Assembly: GCA_017525805.1 (NCBI GenBank)
Contig: JAFXSH010000152.1
Span: forward strand, 1-64,000
DNA: 64,000 bases
From: Clostridia bacterium
Lineage (GTDB): Bacteria > Bacillota_A > Clostridia > Christensenellales > Aristaeellaceae
Direction: 5' to 3'
The translations under genes were made by a program, and so were the position numbers. Positions 17,306 to 27,261 of this stretch are shown here, in pieces; the stretch's first letter is position 1, and every line of letters begins with the position of its first letter. Below the pieces are notes generated by a model. The model did not search any database and was not told the origin of the DNA. It worked only from the letters and a program-made list of their open reading frames with translations.

Positions 17306-19428
17306 GCTTCTTCGTCCTCCGTCTCCGGCGCAGCGACTTCCACCCGATGGCGGCAGGTTTCGTTGCTGCACAGATACCAGGTCTTGCCTTTGCGGGAGCG
17401 CTTGTAGGTCATGTAGCTTCCGCACTTTTCGCACCGCTGATCCACCGGCATTTCCCAGGAAACGAAATCGCATTCCGGGTAGTTTTCGCAGCCGTAGAAC
17501 TTGCGGTTTTTCCGGCTGGTTTTTTCCAGCAGCCTTCCGCCGCACTTGGGGCACTTGGCTTCAATATAGGTGAGGATGGGCTTGGTGTTCCGGCAGTCCG
17601 GAAAATTGGGGCAGGCGAGGAACTTGCCGTACCGGCCCACCCGGTACACCATCTGGGCCCCGCATTTATCGCAGATCACGTCGCTGGGCTCGTCCTTGAT
17701 TTCCACCTTTTCGATGGCGTCTTCGGCCTTGCCTAACATTTTTTCAAAGGGCGGATAGAATTCCCGCAGCACCTTGTGCCAATCCTCGGTTCCTTCTTCC
17801 ACCGCGTCCAATTCTTCTTCCAGCTCGGCGGTGAATTCCACGTCCACGATGGGGCCAAAGTAGTCCATCATCATGGAATTGATCATTTTGCCCAATTCGG
17901 TGGGGAACAGGCGCTTGTTTTCCCGCATCACATAGCCCCGGGCGATGATGGTAGTAATGGTAGGGGCGTAGGTGGAGGGACGGCCGATTCCTTTTTCTTC
18001 CAAGGTTTTCACCAGGCTGGCTTCGGTATAGCGGGCGGGGGGCTGGGTGAAGTGCTGCTGGCTTTCCACCGATTCGATGGTCACCGGCGCGCCTTCCTCG
18101 AACTGGGGCAGGGTGGATTCCGCCGTTTCCTCCGCTTCATCCGTGCTTTCCTCGTACACGCTGGTGAACCCGGCGAAGCGTTTGTGCTCTCCGTAAAAGC
18201 GCATGCCCACGCCGTCGCCCGCCACGTCCATGGTCATGGTATCGTAGAGGGCAGGCTTCATCTGGCTGGCTAAGAACCGGGAATAAATGAGCCGGTACAG
18301 CTGGAACTGCTCTTTGGTGAGCGACGCTTTGATGGATTCCGGCGTGCGGCGCACGTCGGTGGGGCGGATGGCCTCATGTGCGTCCTGGGCGTTGCGGCGG
18401 CCCTTGAACTCATTGGGGGTTTCGGGCAGGTATTCTTCGCCGAAGCGCTCCGGAATGTAGGCGCGCACGGCGGAAAGCGCTTCCTCAGAAATGCGCACGC
18501 TGTCGGTGCGGATGTAGGTGACGATACCCTGGGTGCCCTCGTCCTCCAAATCCACGCCTTCATAAAGCTGCTGTACCACCTGCATGGTTTTCTGGGTGGT
18601 GAAGTTCAGCTTGCGGCCCGCCTCCTGCTGGAGGGAAGAAGTGGTGAAGGGCGGCGCGGGCAGCTTTTTCTTTTCTCCGTGCTTGATGCCGTACACGGCG
18701 AAACGGGCGTTTTCCACCCGCTGCTGGGCTTCCTTTGCCTCCTGTTCGCTGTGAAGCTCCGCCTTTTTATTGTCCAGGGTGTTGAGGCGCAGCATGAAGG
18801 TGGTTTTCCGGCCACGGGCGCTGGGCAGCAGGGCGTTGGCGGAAATATCCCAATATTCTTCCGGAATGAAATCTTCGATGTCCTGCTCCCGGTCCACCAC
18901 AAGCCTGGTGGCTACGCTCTGCACCCGCCCGGCGGACAGGCCCTTTTTCACCTTGGCCCATAAAAGGGGGCTGATCTTGTAGCCCACCAGCCGGTCTAAG
19001 GCGCGGCGGGCCTGCTGGGCGTCCACCCGCTCCATGTCGATGGGCCGGGGGTTTTTCAGGGCGTTTTCCACCGCCCGCTGGGTGATCTCATGGAATTCGA
19101 TGCGGCAGGGGGCGTTCACGTCCATGCCCAAGGTCTGGGCCAGGTGCCAGGAGATGGCTTCCCCTTCCCGGTCAGGGTCGGTTGCCAGGTAGATTTTGGA
19201 CGCGGATTTGGCCTCTTTGCGGATCTTGGTCAAAATCTTGCCCCGGCCGTGGATGGTGATGTACTTCATGGAGAAGTCATTGTCCACGTCCACGCCCAGT
19301 TGGGATTTGGGCAGATCGCGCACGTGCCCCTGGGACGCTTCCACTTTGTACCCCCGGCCTAAGAATTTGGCGATGGTGCGCGCTTTGGCGGGAGATTCCA
19401 CGATAATCAGTTTCGATGCGGTTGCCAC
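17302..19428 (-). CDS. topA: DNA topoisomerase I
   Basis: Type IA topoisomerase that relaxes negative supercoils. The Toprim domain starts with [11 protein letters not shown] and contains [15 protein letters not shown]. The catalytic Tyr lies in [18 protein letters not shown]. The C-terminus carries three Cys4 zinc ribbons ([22 protein letters not shown] and [11 protein letters not shown]). GTG at 19428 is the likely start because GGAGG lies 8 nt upstream; the in-frame TTG at 19443 overlaps that site. Length about 708 residues. It lies between dprA and trmFO as in other Bacillota. Confidence 0.98.
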   Translation of the reverse strand: MATASKLIIVESPAKARTIAKFLGRGYKVEASQGHVRDLPKSQLGVDVDNDFSMKYITIHGRGKILTKIRKEAKSASKIYLATDPDREGEAISWHLAQTLGMDVNAPCRIEFHEITQRAVENALKNPRPIDMERVDAQQARRALDRLVGYKISPLLWAKVKKGLSAGRVQSVATRLVVDREQDIEDFIPEEYWDISANALLPSARGRKTTFMLRLNTLDNKKAELHSEQEAKEAQQRVENARFAVYGIKHGEKKKLPAPPFTTSSLQQEAGRKLNFTTQKTMQVVQQLYEGVDLEDEGTQGIVTYIRTDSVRISEEALSAVRAYIPERFGEEYLPETPNEFKGRRNAQDAHEAIRPTDVRRTPESIKASLTKEQFQLYRLIYSRFLASQMKPALYDTMTMDVAGDGVGMRFYGEHKRFAGFTSVYEESTDEAEETAESTLPQFEEGAPVTIESVESQQHFTQPPARYTEASLVKTLEEKGIGRPSTYAPTITTIIARGYVMRENKRLFPTELGKMINSMMMDYFGPIVDVEFTAELEEELDAVEEGTEDWHKVLREFYPPFEKMLGKAEDAIEKVEIKDEPSDVICDKCGAQMVYRVGRYGKFLACPNFPDCRNTKPILTYIEAKCPKCGGRLLEKTSRKNRKFYGCENYPECDFVSWEMPVDQRCEKCGSYMTYKRSRKGKTWYLCSNETCRHRVEVAAPETEDEEA

Positions 19429-19453
19429 GTCTTTTTCCTCCAAATAACAAATA

Positions 19454-20542
19454 TCAGGGCCGGGTGAGGGCGTATGCCCTACCGGCGCGGCGTTCGATTT
19501 TGCCGCTGATTTCCAGCAGCGTCAGTTGGGTGCCAAGCTCTGAGGCGGAAAGACCCGTTTCGGAAATCAGCTCCTCCAAGGTCTTTTCTTCCATGGCCAG
19601 GGCCCGCAGGATGGGGTCCTGCTCATCTTCTTCCTGGGGCAGGAAGGAGTTTTGCTCCGGCGTTTTTTCCTCCCAGCCCATATGGCTTAGGATATCCTGG
19701 CCGCAGGTGCAAAGGGCCGCGCCCTCCTTGAGCAGCGCCAGGGGCAGTTCGCTGCCCGGCGCGTCCACGCTGCCCGGCAGGGCGAATACCTCCCGGCCCT
19801 GACTGAGGGCGTAATCCACGGTAAAGTGGGTGCCGCTTTTCCGCTGCGCTTCAATGAGCAGCACACCGTCGGACAGGCCGGAAATGATGCGGTTGCGCAC
19901 CGGGAAATGATAGGGGAAGGGCGGCGTGTCCGGGGCGAGCTCGGACAGGATCGCGCCTCCTTCCGCAAGGATGCGCTCCGCCAGTTCCTTGTTTTCGGGG
20001 GGATAGAGATTGCCCACCCCGCTGCCCAGCACGGCCACCGTTCGCCCGTGGGCGTCCAGCGCGCCCCAATGGGCCGCCGCGTCGATGCCCCGGGCCAGGC
20101 CGCTGACGATGGTCACGCCCTTTTCCGCAAGCTCCCTTGCAATGCGCCGGGCCTGGGAAAAACCGTAACGGGTGGCTCTGCGGGAACCCACGATGGCGAT
20201 GGCGGGCGTGTCCGGCGGCGGCAGGCTGCCCCGCATAAACAGCACGTCCGGCGGATTCTCAATGGACATAAGGGAGGCGGGATAATCCCCGTCGCCTAAG
20301 AAAAGCGCTTTGGCGTTCAGCGCTTCCAGCGCCCGCAGCACAGGGCCGCAGCGCACGGCCCGGCTGTCCGCCAGCAAAGCGAAATTTTCATGGCCCAAGG
20401 ATTCATACAGCGCCGGTGTAAACTGCCGCCATACGTTCAGCGCCCCGCCCCACTCTTTCCGCAGGGCGTCCAGCCGGTTCCAGGCCCTCATGGGCGCGCA
20501 CTGGAGCCAGATGCGGGCCAGCTGCTCGTCTGAATAATTCAT
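19454..20542 (-). CDS. dprA: DNA-processing protein DprA (Smf)
   Basis: Loads RecA on incoming single-stranded DNA during natural transformation. The Rossmann-like core shows IVGSRRATRYG, SGLARGIDAAAHWGAL and VLGSGVGNLYPPEN, then PVRNRIISGLSDGVLLIEA. A winged-helix-like C-terminal domain (about 290-362) follows. The ATG at 20542 overlaps the comM stop (ATGA) and has GGGGGA upstream; a TTG four codons earlier is less likely. Length about 362 residues. The comM-dprA pairing suggests competence genes are kept. Confidence 0.96.
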   Translation of the reverse strand: MNYSDEQLARIWLQCAPMRAWNRLDALRKEWGGALNVWRQFTPALYESLGHENFALLADSRAVRCGPVLRALEALNAKALFLGDGDYPASLMSIENPPDVLFMRGSLPPPDTPAIAIVGSRRATRYGFSQARRIARELAEKGVTIVSGLARGIDAAAHWGALDAHGRTVAVLGSGVGNLYPPENKELAERILAEGGAILSELAPDTPPFPYHFPVRNRIISGLSDGVLLIEAQRKSGTHFTVDYALSQGREVFALPGSVDAPGSELPLALLKEGAALCTCGQDILSHMGWEEKTPEQNSFLPQEEDEQDPILRALAMEEKTLEELISETGLSASELGTQLTLLEISGKIERRAGRAYALTRP

Positions 20543-22089
20543 GAATTCCCCCAATACTTGCTGTCCAGCGCCCGGTACTGGATCGCTTCAGCGATGTGCG
20601 CGGGAAGAATGCATTCTTCTCCCGCTAAATCGGCGATGGTGCGGGCCACCTTGATGACGCGGGTATAGCCCCGCATGCTCATGCCCATCTTATCCACGGC
20701 TCGGGTCAGCAATTGCTGGGCTGTCTCGCTCAAGGGACAGAGTTCCCGGAGCGCCGCGCCGTCCATTTGGGCGTTGCAGTACAGCTTTGCCGGAGCTAAG
20801 CGTCGCTGCTGCAAAAGCCTCGCGGCCTGCACCCGTTTTCTTACGGTTTCGGAATCCTCCGCCGGGGCGGAAGCGTTGATTTCGCTTACCGGTACCGCGT
20901 CCACCTCCACCTGCAGGTCGATGCGGTCCAGCAGGGGACCGGATACCCGGCCCAAATACCGGCGGATGGCCGCTTCGCCGCAGTGGCATTGCCGGGTGCG
21001 GCTGCCGTAATACCCGCAGGGACAGGGATTCATGCCCGCCACCAGCATGCAGCGGGAAAGGTACTGGGCCCTGGCGCGTACCCGGGAAATGGTGGCTACT
21101 CCGTCCTCCAAAGGCTGCCGCAGGGCCTCTAATACATTCGGCGCGTATTCGGGCAATTCGTCCAGGAACAGCACGCCGTTGTGGGCCAGGGAGATTTCGC
21201 CGGGCCGCGCGTCGCTTCCGCCGCCCACCAGAGCGGGGGCGGACACGGCGTGGTGAGGGGTGCGGAAAGGCCGTTCGGTCATCAGGCCCTGGCCGGGCTT
21301 GAGCAGCCCCGCTACGGAATGGATGCGGGTGGTTTCACAGGCTTCCTCAAAGGTCATGGGCGGCAGAATGCCGGGCAGGCACCGGGCCAGCATGGTTTTG
21401 CCGCTGCCGGGCACGCCGATCATCAGCAGATTGTGGCCCCCTGCCGCCGCCACCTCCAGGGCCCGCCGCGCGCCCTGCTGGCCTTTGACCAGGGCAAGGT
21501 CCAAGGCGGGATGGGAAACGCGCAGAGTATCTTCGTAGGAAAGCTGGATTTGGGCGGGAAGCGGTTCCTTGCCGCTCAAATGGCCAATCACCTGGGCAAG
21601 GCTTCGGGCGGGGTATACCCGCATGCCGGAAAGACTTTGCACCTCCGCCGCGTTTTCAACGGGCAGCACCACGCTTTCGATGCCCGCCTGATGAGCGGCG
21701 ATCACCATGGAAAGAACGCCCCGCACAGGGGTCAGGGTGCCGTCCAGGGACAATTCGCCCAGTAGCAGCACCTTGTCCAAATCAGGCAGCGCGGCCTGGC
21801 GGCTGGCGGCGATGATGGAAACGGCGATGGGCAGGTCGAAAGCCGCCCCTTCCTTTTTCAGGTCGGCGGGGGAAAGGTTTACCGTGATCATGCCGTAAGG
21901 CAGGGCGTAGCCGGAATTGCGCAGGGCCCCGGAAACCCGGTCCCGGCTCTCTCGCACTGCGGCGTCCGGCAGGCCCACCACGAGAAAATGGTTATCGCCC
22001 GAGCCTGAACGGGGGCTCACGTCGGTTTCCACCCACACGGGACGTCCATCTACTCCCTGCAGGGCAAAGCACAGCGTTCGGGCGAGCAC
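20539..22089 (-). CDS. comM: ComM/YifB-family Mg-chelatase-like AAA+ ATPase
   Basis: AAA+ helicase related to ComM, which helps branch migration during uptake of foreign DNA. An N-terminal Lon-like domain (VVGLPDAAVRESRDRV) precedes Walker A GVPGSGKTMLARCLPGILPP, Walker B LFLDELPEY and the AGMNPCPCGYYG zinc-binding insert. A C-terminal ChlI-like domain ends the protein. The start is GTG with GAGGTG upstream. Length 516 residues is typical. Confidence 0.95.
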   Translation of the reverse strand: MLARTLCFALQGVDGRPVWVETDVSPRSGSGDNHFLVVGLPDAAVRESRDRVSGALRNSGYALPYGMITVNLSPADLKKEGAAFDLPIAVSIIAASRQAALPDLDKVLLLGELSLDGTLTPVRGVLSMVIAAHQAGIESVVLPVENAAEVQSLSGMRVYPARSLAQVIGHLSGKEPLPAQIQLSYEDTLRVSHPALDLALVKGQQGARRALEVAAAGGHNLLMIGVPGSGKTMLARCLPGILPPMTFEEACETTRIHSVAGLLKPGQGLMTERPFRTPHHAVSAPALVGGGSDARPGEISLAHNGVLFLDELPEYAPNVLEALRQPLEDGVATISRVRARAQYLSRCMLVAGMNPCPCGYYGSRTRQCHCGEAAIRRYLGRVSGPLLDRIDLQVEVDAVPVSEINASAPAEDSETVRKRVQAARLLQQRRLAPAKLYCNAQMDGAALRELCPLSETAQQLLTRAVDKMGMSMRGYTRVIKVARTIADLAGEECILPAHIAEAIQYRALDSKYWGNS

Positions 22090-22114
22090 GGCAGGTCACC
22101 TCATTTCTTGAAAA

Positions 22115-25100
22115 TCAGTACCAGAGCCACCGGTCGAACCAGCGCATGGCGTCCAGCCAGCTTTGGGGAGTCAGGCAGCCGCTGGCGTAGGGGAAGAAAG
22201 CAATGAACAGCGCCGCTGCGGCGATCAGAATCACGGCCAGCAGGACGATAGCGGTTTTTTCTCCGGTTTCCGCCGGGATGCTCGCTGTAGCGTATCCGGT
22301 ATCCGCCAGCAGATCGACGCTCAGCACGATAGCGATCGCCAGGAAGGGCACGCAAGGAAAATAGTGGTAGATATAGGTGCCCCGGGGAACCAGGATCCAG
22401 GGCAGGAGCTGCACGAAGTAGCATAGCAGAATGATGGCGGGGCGGGGATCGTTTTTTTCCGTCCAGAAGGTGAAGGTGCCGTCCTTTTGCAGATGCCGCT
22501 TGATCCATACGCCGCACAGGCACAGGATGCACAGGAGGCCTCCCCACCACACGGCGGGGTTGCCCATGGCGGAAATGGTGGTGTGATAACCGGCAGGCTC
22601 AAAGGAATTGGAGGCATAATACATGGGCTTGGCGATCACGGGCCATTCATACCAGGGGGAATAGAAAGCATGGTCCATGCCAAGACCGGGCGTGCTGTGA
22701 TAGCTGAACATGCGCTCCGTTTCCTGGATGATTTTTTTTACGGTCACGCCCGTTCCGTCATAGGCGAAGAAGGGGATATAGGCACAGTAATATACGATGG
22801 CGGGCACCAGGATGAAGAAAACAAAGCAGCTGGCGATGGTGATCAGCAGGTATTTTCCGCCGTTTACGGCGGCCTTTTCTTCCTCTGTGCGCTTCTTTTC
22901 GGGGATTTTTTTGGCAGCGCGCGTGAGCCGCCACCGTCTAAAGACGCCCCAGAAGAAGATCAGCGCCAGCACAACGCCCGCGTAGCAGCCCGTCCATTTG
23001 CTGGCGATGCCAAGGCCCATGCACAGGCCGGACAGGACCAGGGGGATCAGGGCTTTCCACAAAGGCTTTCGGAAAGGCTCCTGGAAGAACCAGACCAGCA
23101 TGAAATATACCATCCAAATGATCCACAGCACCACGAAGCTGTCGATGGTGGCGATGCGGGTTTGGGTAAAGTGCATCAGGTCCAGGGCCAGCAGCGCACA
23201 GCAGGCCATACCACCCCAGGAGCGCTTGATCAACAGTTTGCCCAGCAGATACATGCCCGGCAGCATCAGCACGCCCGCCAAAGCTCCGGCAAAGCGCCAG
23301 CCGAAGGGCGTCATGCCGAAAATGGCAATGGCCCAGCTCATCATCACCTTGCCTAAAGGGGGATGGGTATACTCGTAGGGCTGCATCTGATGCAGGTGCT
23401 CGTAGGCGGTGCGGGCGTGGTAGATTTCGTCGAAGTAGGTGGAATTGTACCAGCTGGGATAATCGCCCTCCATGCTGTCCGGCTCGTCTGCCAGGTACGC
23501 GGCGGTTTCGTTTCCGTCCTTTACGATTTGGCGGCTGGTCCGGGTTTCGCCTGTTTCCGGATCGGTCAGAGGCGCTTCCCTGACCGTCATTTGGCCGAGC
23601 AGCGCGGCGGGGATCACTTCATTGGTTTCCGCGTCGCGGAACAGCACCTCAAACAGGGTCAGGTTGTAGTTATTGGCCGTGATGCGCACATACCGGGCCG
23701 TCACCGTTTCCGGATAGCCGCCGGAGGAATAGGACAGGTATTTCCACTTGAAGCAGTCGCCAACGGGCATATCGGCGGTGTAACGCTGATCAAATGTTGT
23801 TCCGTCCCGGCTGAATTCTACGGTAAAATCGCTCTGATACTGGTGAATGCCGCCGTAATAGAGCATGTTGAAAGTGTGTTCCTCCCCCAAATCCAGCATG
23901 ATCTGCTCGTCGGGGGATTGGGATACGTAGGCGGTCTGGGGGGCTTTGGCGGAGCCCAAATTGGTGAAAGTGATCACGGAATAGACCACCGTAATGGAAG
24001 CCATGATGATCCAGTCCCGAACCGTCATTTTCCGCTGGGGCGCAGCCTTGGGAAGAGGAGAAACGGGTCGGTTTTCGGGCACGATTTCGACGGCCCCGCC
24101 CCGGCTCAGCGCCGAGCACAGCCACAGGGAAGCAAAGCCCACCATGACATTCAGCGCGGCGGACAGGTATTCCAAAATGGCCGTATCGCTGCTGATGGAA
24201 ACCGCCGGGGCGTTCAGGTGACCAGCCGCGCCGCCGATGCGGATGTTGCGGTCCAGGGCACAGCCCACGTTCAGGAACCCGGCGATGGTGACGCCCACGG
24301 CCAGCCACAGGATGCGCACGTCCTTTTTCAGCAGATAGCCCAGCAGCAGCAGCGCCACCGCCGGGAACAGATACCTTTCGTGCATCATGGAGCCGGTGTT
24401 GAACAAAAGCAGCAGCATTGCCGCGCCGAAAACGGGCAGGCTTTCGGCGTCATGGCTGAAAATATACAGCGCGGCGATCACCGCTACGCAGTATACGATC
24501 ATCACCGTGCCCAAGCTGGCATAGGTCAGGCTGCCCAGCATGGACAGAATAAGCATGGTCAGGGCCAGGGCGAAAACCATGCCGCTAAGCACGTACAGCC
24601 GCGGGCGGTTTGATTGATCTTGCAGGGCGTTTTGCACGCTGCCCTTCCAGTGCGTAAGCCACGCGGCGGCCAGAGGGGCCGAGGCCAGGAAGAAAGCCAG
24701 GAAGGGAACGAAAAACTCGCCGCTGATGACGCTTCCGGCGGACACCCAGTTTTTGCCCAGCAGGAAATACAGATTGCAGCTGTTGACGGTGGCGTAAGCG
24801 TAGCGCCCCATGGTTTTGCTGTAAAGCGTAATCAGCCAGTTCCATTTCAGGTGAATAGAGAAAGGCAGGGCGACAGCCAGCGCGGTGATCACCGTGAACG
24901 CAAGGCCCAGCCCCATGTCTTTCAGCTTCGCTTTGCCCTCTTTTTCATCCTTCAGGGCGCGCAGAAAATCGATCACCAGGGCAAGCAAGCCCAAAGGCCC
25001 GAACATCAGCGCCTGGGGCTTAAACAGCACGCTGGCCATGTACAGGGGAAGCGCGGCTTTCCACCTATGCTCCACCGCGTAAAGAACAGCCAGAACCAGC

Positions 25101-26290
25101 AGCAGCGTCATCAGCGCGTCCGCCTGGCCCCAGGCGGCCCCTGTGACCATGATGAGCGGATTGAAAGCGTACAGCAGGGAAAGGGCCAGCGCGGCGGCAT
25201 CCGGCAGGCGCTTTTTCCCCATGCGGTATATCACGGCGCACATGGCCATATCGGCAAAGATGGGCGGCAGCTTCACCATAAATTCGGTCAGTCCTGTGCC
25301 CAGCAGATTGCCAGCGAGGCCGAGCAGCCACAGCACCCACATATATCCCGGCGGATAATCGCAGAAGGAGAAGGGATCGTTCGCGGGATAAAAGCCTGCG
25401 GGGCCGGATTCAGCCATTTTGATGCCCCAGGCGCGGAAACAGCCGATATCCACGTCATAACCCGGCACCAGCGCAGCGATGGCTATGCGCAGCGCGAAAG
25501 CGGCCAGCAGCAGCATAACCGCCGTCCAGCCCTTGGTCCATATCCGCCGCCAGCCCTGCAGCAGTCGGGGCCGCAGTATCGTACAGCATAAAAGGATAAA
25601 CAAGCCTACATATGCGATACTGGAAAACACCAGCAGCATGGAGGCTGTGCCTTCCGAAGCATCCGTTTTCGCGTCGGACGCGGACCGCGCGCTGGACCAA
25701 AGGGGAGCGGAATACCCATCCGGGATCCCATCCACCTTGCACAGACTTACATCCCGGAACCAGGCTTCGCCTGTGGATTCGCCGCTGTAGCCGCCCAAGC
25801 GCACGAAGATGGTCACCGTATGCTGGTCCTCCCCCGTGCGGCCATAGAGGACGGCTTCCTGCCATTCGCCTTGCGTATCGTAAATGATATCGGTAAACAG
25901 ATAAATATCCTTGATGGACAGATTAGCGCCCCGTCCATCCTGGGCGTCGGCCTTGATAAAACCATGGAGGCGGTACAGGGAGTTGGGTTCCACGCTCACT
26001 TCCTGGGAAAACCTGGCGTCCTTGGGGATTTGGTTCACGATATGGGCGGCAAAATCGCCGTTTTCATCCTGCACTACGTCAAAAACAGACCCGGAAAGGC
26101 CGTTATAAGCGTCCAGCGTCCATCCTTCCGGCAGCCCCTTTTGGTCCACCTTCTCAAAGCTGCCGTTGACGAGCAGGTTTTCACCGTAATCCGTCGTGGA
26201 CGAAGGCCGGAGGAACAGAAAAAAAACCAAGGCAAGCAATGCTATGGCTGCCGCAGCGATCAAAGCGTACCGCTTGAAAGAATTTTTCAT
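22115..26290 (-). CDS. Giant chimeric GT-C glycosyltransferase: CBM-like + GT-C + discoidin-like + protein-mannosyltransferase domain
   Basis: A 1391-residue membrane protein. An N-terminal anchor (8-28) is followed by a carbohydrate-binding-like beta-sandwich (36-195; LLVNGSFEKVDQKGLPEGW). A first multi-helix GT-C domain (about 255-735) has the VDIGCFRAWG acidic loop and DYPPGY. After a helix at about 758-778 comes a discoidin/F5-8C-like domain (780-895). A protein O-mannosyltransferase-type domain (945-1391) has the Asp-Glu pair in YFDEIYHARTAYE and THPPLGK. It probably uses lipid-linked sugars to glycosylate surface proteins or polymers. It lies 9 bp after yraN; AAGGAG precedes the ATG. 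Confidence 0.85.
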   Translation of the reverse strand: MKNSFKRYALIAAAAIALLALVFFLFLRPSSTTDYGENLLVNGSFEKVDQKGLPEGWTLDAYNGLSGSVFDVVQDENGDFAAHIVNQIPKDARFSQEVSVEPNSLYRLHGFIKADAQDGRGANLSIKDIYLFTDIIYDTQGEWQEAVLYGRTGEDQHTVTIFVRLGGYSGESTGEAWFRDVSLCKVDGIPDGYSAPLWSSARSASDAKTDASEGTASMLLVFSSIAYVGLFILLCCTILRPRLLQGWRRIWTKGWTAVMLLLAAFALRIAIAALVPGYDVDIGCFRAWGIKMAESGPAGFYPANDPFSFCDYPPGYMWVLWLLGLAGNLLGTGLTEFMVKLPPIFADMAMCAVIYRMGKKRLPDAAALALSLLYAFNPLIMVTGAAWGQADALMTLLLVLAVLYAVEHRWKAALPLYMASVLFKPQALMFGPLGLLALVIDFLRALKDEKEGKAKLKDMGLGLAFTVITALAVALPFSIHLKWNWLITLYSKTMGRYAYATVNSCNLYFLLGKNWVSAGSVISGEFFVPFLAFFLASAPLAAAWLTHWKGSVQNALQDQSNRPRLYVLSGMVFALALTMLILSMLGSLTYASLGTVMIVYCVAVIAALYIFSHDAESLPVFGAAMLLLLFNTGSMMHERYLFPAVALLLLGYLLKKDVRILWLAVGVTIAGFLNVGCALDRNIRIGGAAGHLNAPAVSISSDTAILEYLSAALNVMVGFASLWLCSALSRGGAVEIVPENRPVSPLPKAAPQRKMTVRDWIIMASITVVYSVITFTNLGSAKAPQTAYVSQSPDEQIMLDLGEEHTFNMLYYGGIHQYQSDFTVEFSRDGTTFDQRYTADMPVGDCFKWKYLSYSSGGYPETVTARYVRITANNYNLTLFEVLFRDAETNEVIPAALLGQMTVREAPLTDPETGETRTSRQIVKDGNETAAYLADEPDSMEGDYPSWYNSTYFDEIYHARTAYEHLHQMQPYEYTHPPLGKVMMSWAIAIFGMTPFGWRFAGALAGVLMLPGMYLLGKLLIKRSWGGMACCALLALDLMHFTQTRIATIDSFVVLWIIWMVYFMLVWFFQEPFRKPLWKALIPLVLSGLCMGLGIASKWTGCYAGVVLALIFFWGVFRRWRLTRAAKKIPEKKRTEEEKAAVNGGKYLLITIASCFVFFILVPAIVYYCAYIPFFAYDGTGVTVKKIIQETERMFSYHSTPGLGMDHAFYSPWYEWPVIAKPMYYASNSFEPAGYHTTISAMGNPAVWWGGLLCILCLCGVWIKRHLQKDGTFTFWTEKNDPRPAIILLCYFVQLLPWILVPRGTYIYHYFPCVPFLAIAIVLSVDLLADTGYATASIPAETGEKTAIVLLAVILIAAAALFIAFFPYASGCLTPQSWLDAMRWFDRWLWY

Positions 26291-26299
26291 GGGAACTCC

Positions 26300-26632
26300 T
26301 TAGAAAGCGTTTTTCATATGACGCAGCCCCGCCGCGCTGATTTCGATCACGTCGAAGCGAAACGCCGCCTGCCCATGCGTCCGCAGGTATTCCCGGGCGG
26401 CGTACCGGATATGGCCGCGTTTTTCGGCGTTCACGGCGGCCAAGCCGGAATCCAGCCGCCCCCGGGGCCGGGTTTTCACCTCGATGAACACGAGGGTGTT
26501 TCCCTCCCGGGCGATCAGATCGATTTCTCCGTGGGCGGTGCGGTAACGCCGGGCCAAGATGCGCATGCCCCGCCTGCGCAGGTACGCCGCCGCTCTGATT
26601 TCGCCCAACAATCCCGTTTCTCGGATGTTCAT
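26300..26632 (-). CDS. YraN/UPF0102 family endonuclease-like protein
   Basis: A 110-residue protein of the restriction-endonuclease-like fold. GEIRAAAYLRRRGMRIL and the catalytic-type HGEIDLIAREGNTLVFIEVKTR (Asp, then Glu-x-Lys) are diagnostic. The function in cells is still unclear; it is usually encoded next to rnhB, as here. The ATG overlaps the rnhB stop as ATGA. Confidence 0.93.
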   Translation of the reverse strand: MNIRETGLLGEIRAAAYLRRRGMRILARRYRTAHGEIDLIAREGNTLVFIEVKTRPRGRLDSGLAAVNAEKRGHIRYAAREYLRTHGQAAFRFDVIEISAAGLRHMKNAF

Positions 26633-27261
26633 ACGAAATGCCCGATAAAGCTGCGCCGGTGGGCGGGACAGGGCCCCATTTCCTTCAGGGCGGCGATATG
26701 CTGGGCCGTGCCGTAGCCCTTGTGCTGGGCAAAGCCGTAGCCGGGGTACAGGGCGTCCAGTTCCAGCATTTGACGGTCACGCGTCACCTTGGCGATAATG
26801 CTGGAGGCGGCGATGGAATAGGACAGGGCGTCCCCATGGATGATGCCCCGTTCCTCGCCCGGCAATCCCAAGCCGGACAGGGCGTCGATCAAAAACACAT
26901 CGGCGGGCGCGCCCTGGGCGGCCCGGCGCATGGCCATTTTCGTGGCCTCCAAAATATTGTATCGGTCGATTTCCTCCGGGCTGGCCTGTCCTACGCCCAC
27001 AAAAACCGCCGTTTTCAGAATGGCTTCATAGGTTTCTTCCCGGCGTTTGGCGGATAACTGCTTGCTGTCGTCCACCCACAGAAGAAGAGGCTCCCGGGGC
27101 ATGACCACGCAGGCGGCCACCACGTTGCCCGCCAACGGACCCCGGCCCGCCTCGTCCATCCCGGCGAAGCGCACGCCCGCGCCCCATAAGGGAGCGTCAA
27201 TTTCCGTCAGGGATTGCAGCCTGATCCTGCGTTTCTCCTCCGTTAGGCTGTTTTTCTTCAA
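26629..27261 (-). CDS. rnhB: Ribonuclease HII
   Basis: Removes misincorporated ribonucleotides and RNA primers from DNA. The active-site motif GMDEAGRGPLAGNVVAA carries the first acidic pair; DDSKQLSAKRREE and IIAKVTRDRQM follow in the family order. TTG at 27261 is the likely start, with GAGGGG 6 nt upstream; it overlaps the end of rbgA by about 65 bp in another frame. Predicted length is about 210 residues; start uncertainty is moderate. Confidence 0.95.
   Translation of the reverse strand: MKKNSLTEEKRRIRLQSLTEIDAPLWGAGVRFAGMDEAGRGPLAGNVVAACVVMPREPLLLWVDDSKQLSAKRREETYEAILKTAVFVGVGQASPEEIDRYNILEATKMAMRRAAQGAPADVFLIDALSGLGLPGEERGIIHGDALSYSIAASSIIAKVTRDRQMLELDALYPGYGFAQHKGYGTAQHIAALKEMGPCPAHRRSFIGHFV

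Noticed and set aside
23363..24613. A 416-residue open frame antisense to the chimeric glycosyltransferase
   Set aside because: Composition is typical of antisense shadows, and it lies wholly within a strongly supported gene.
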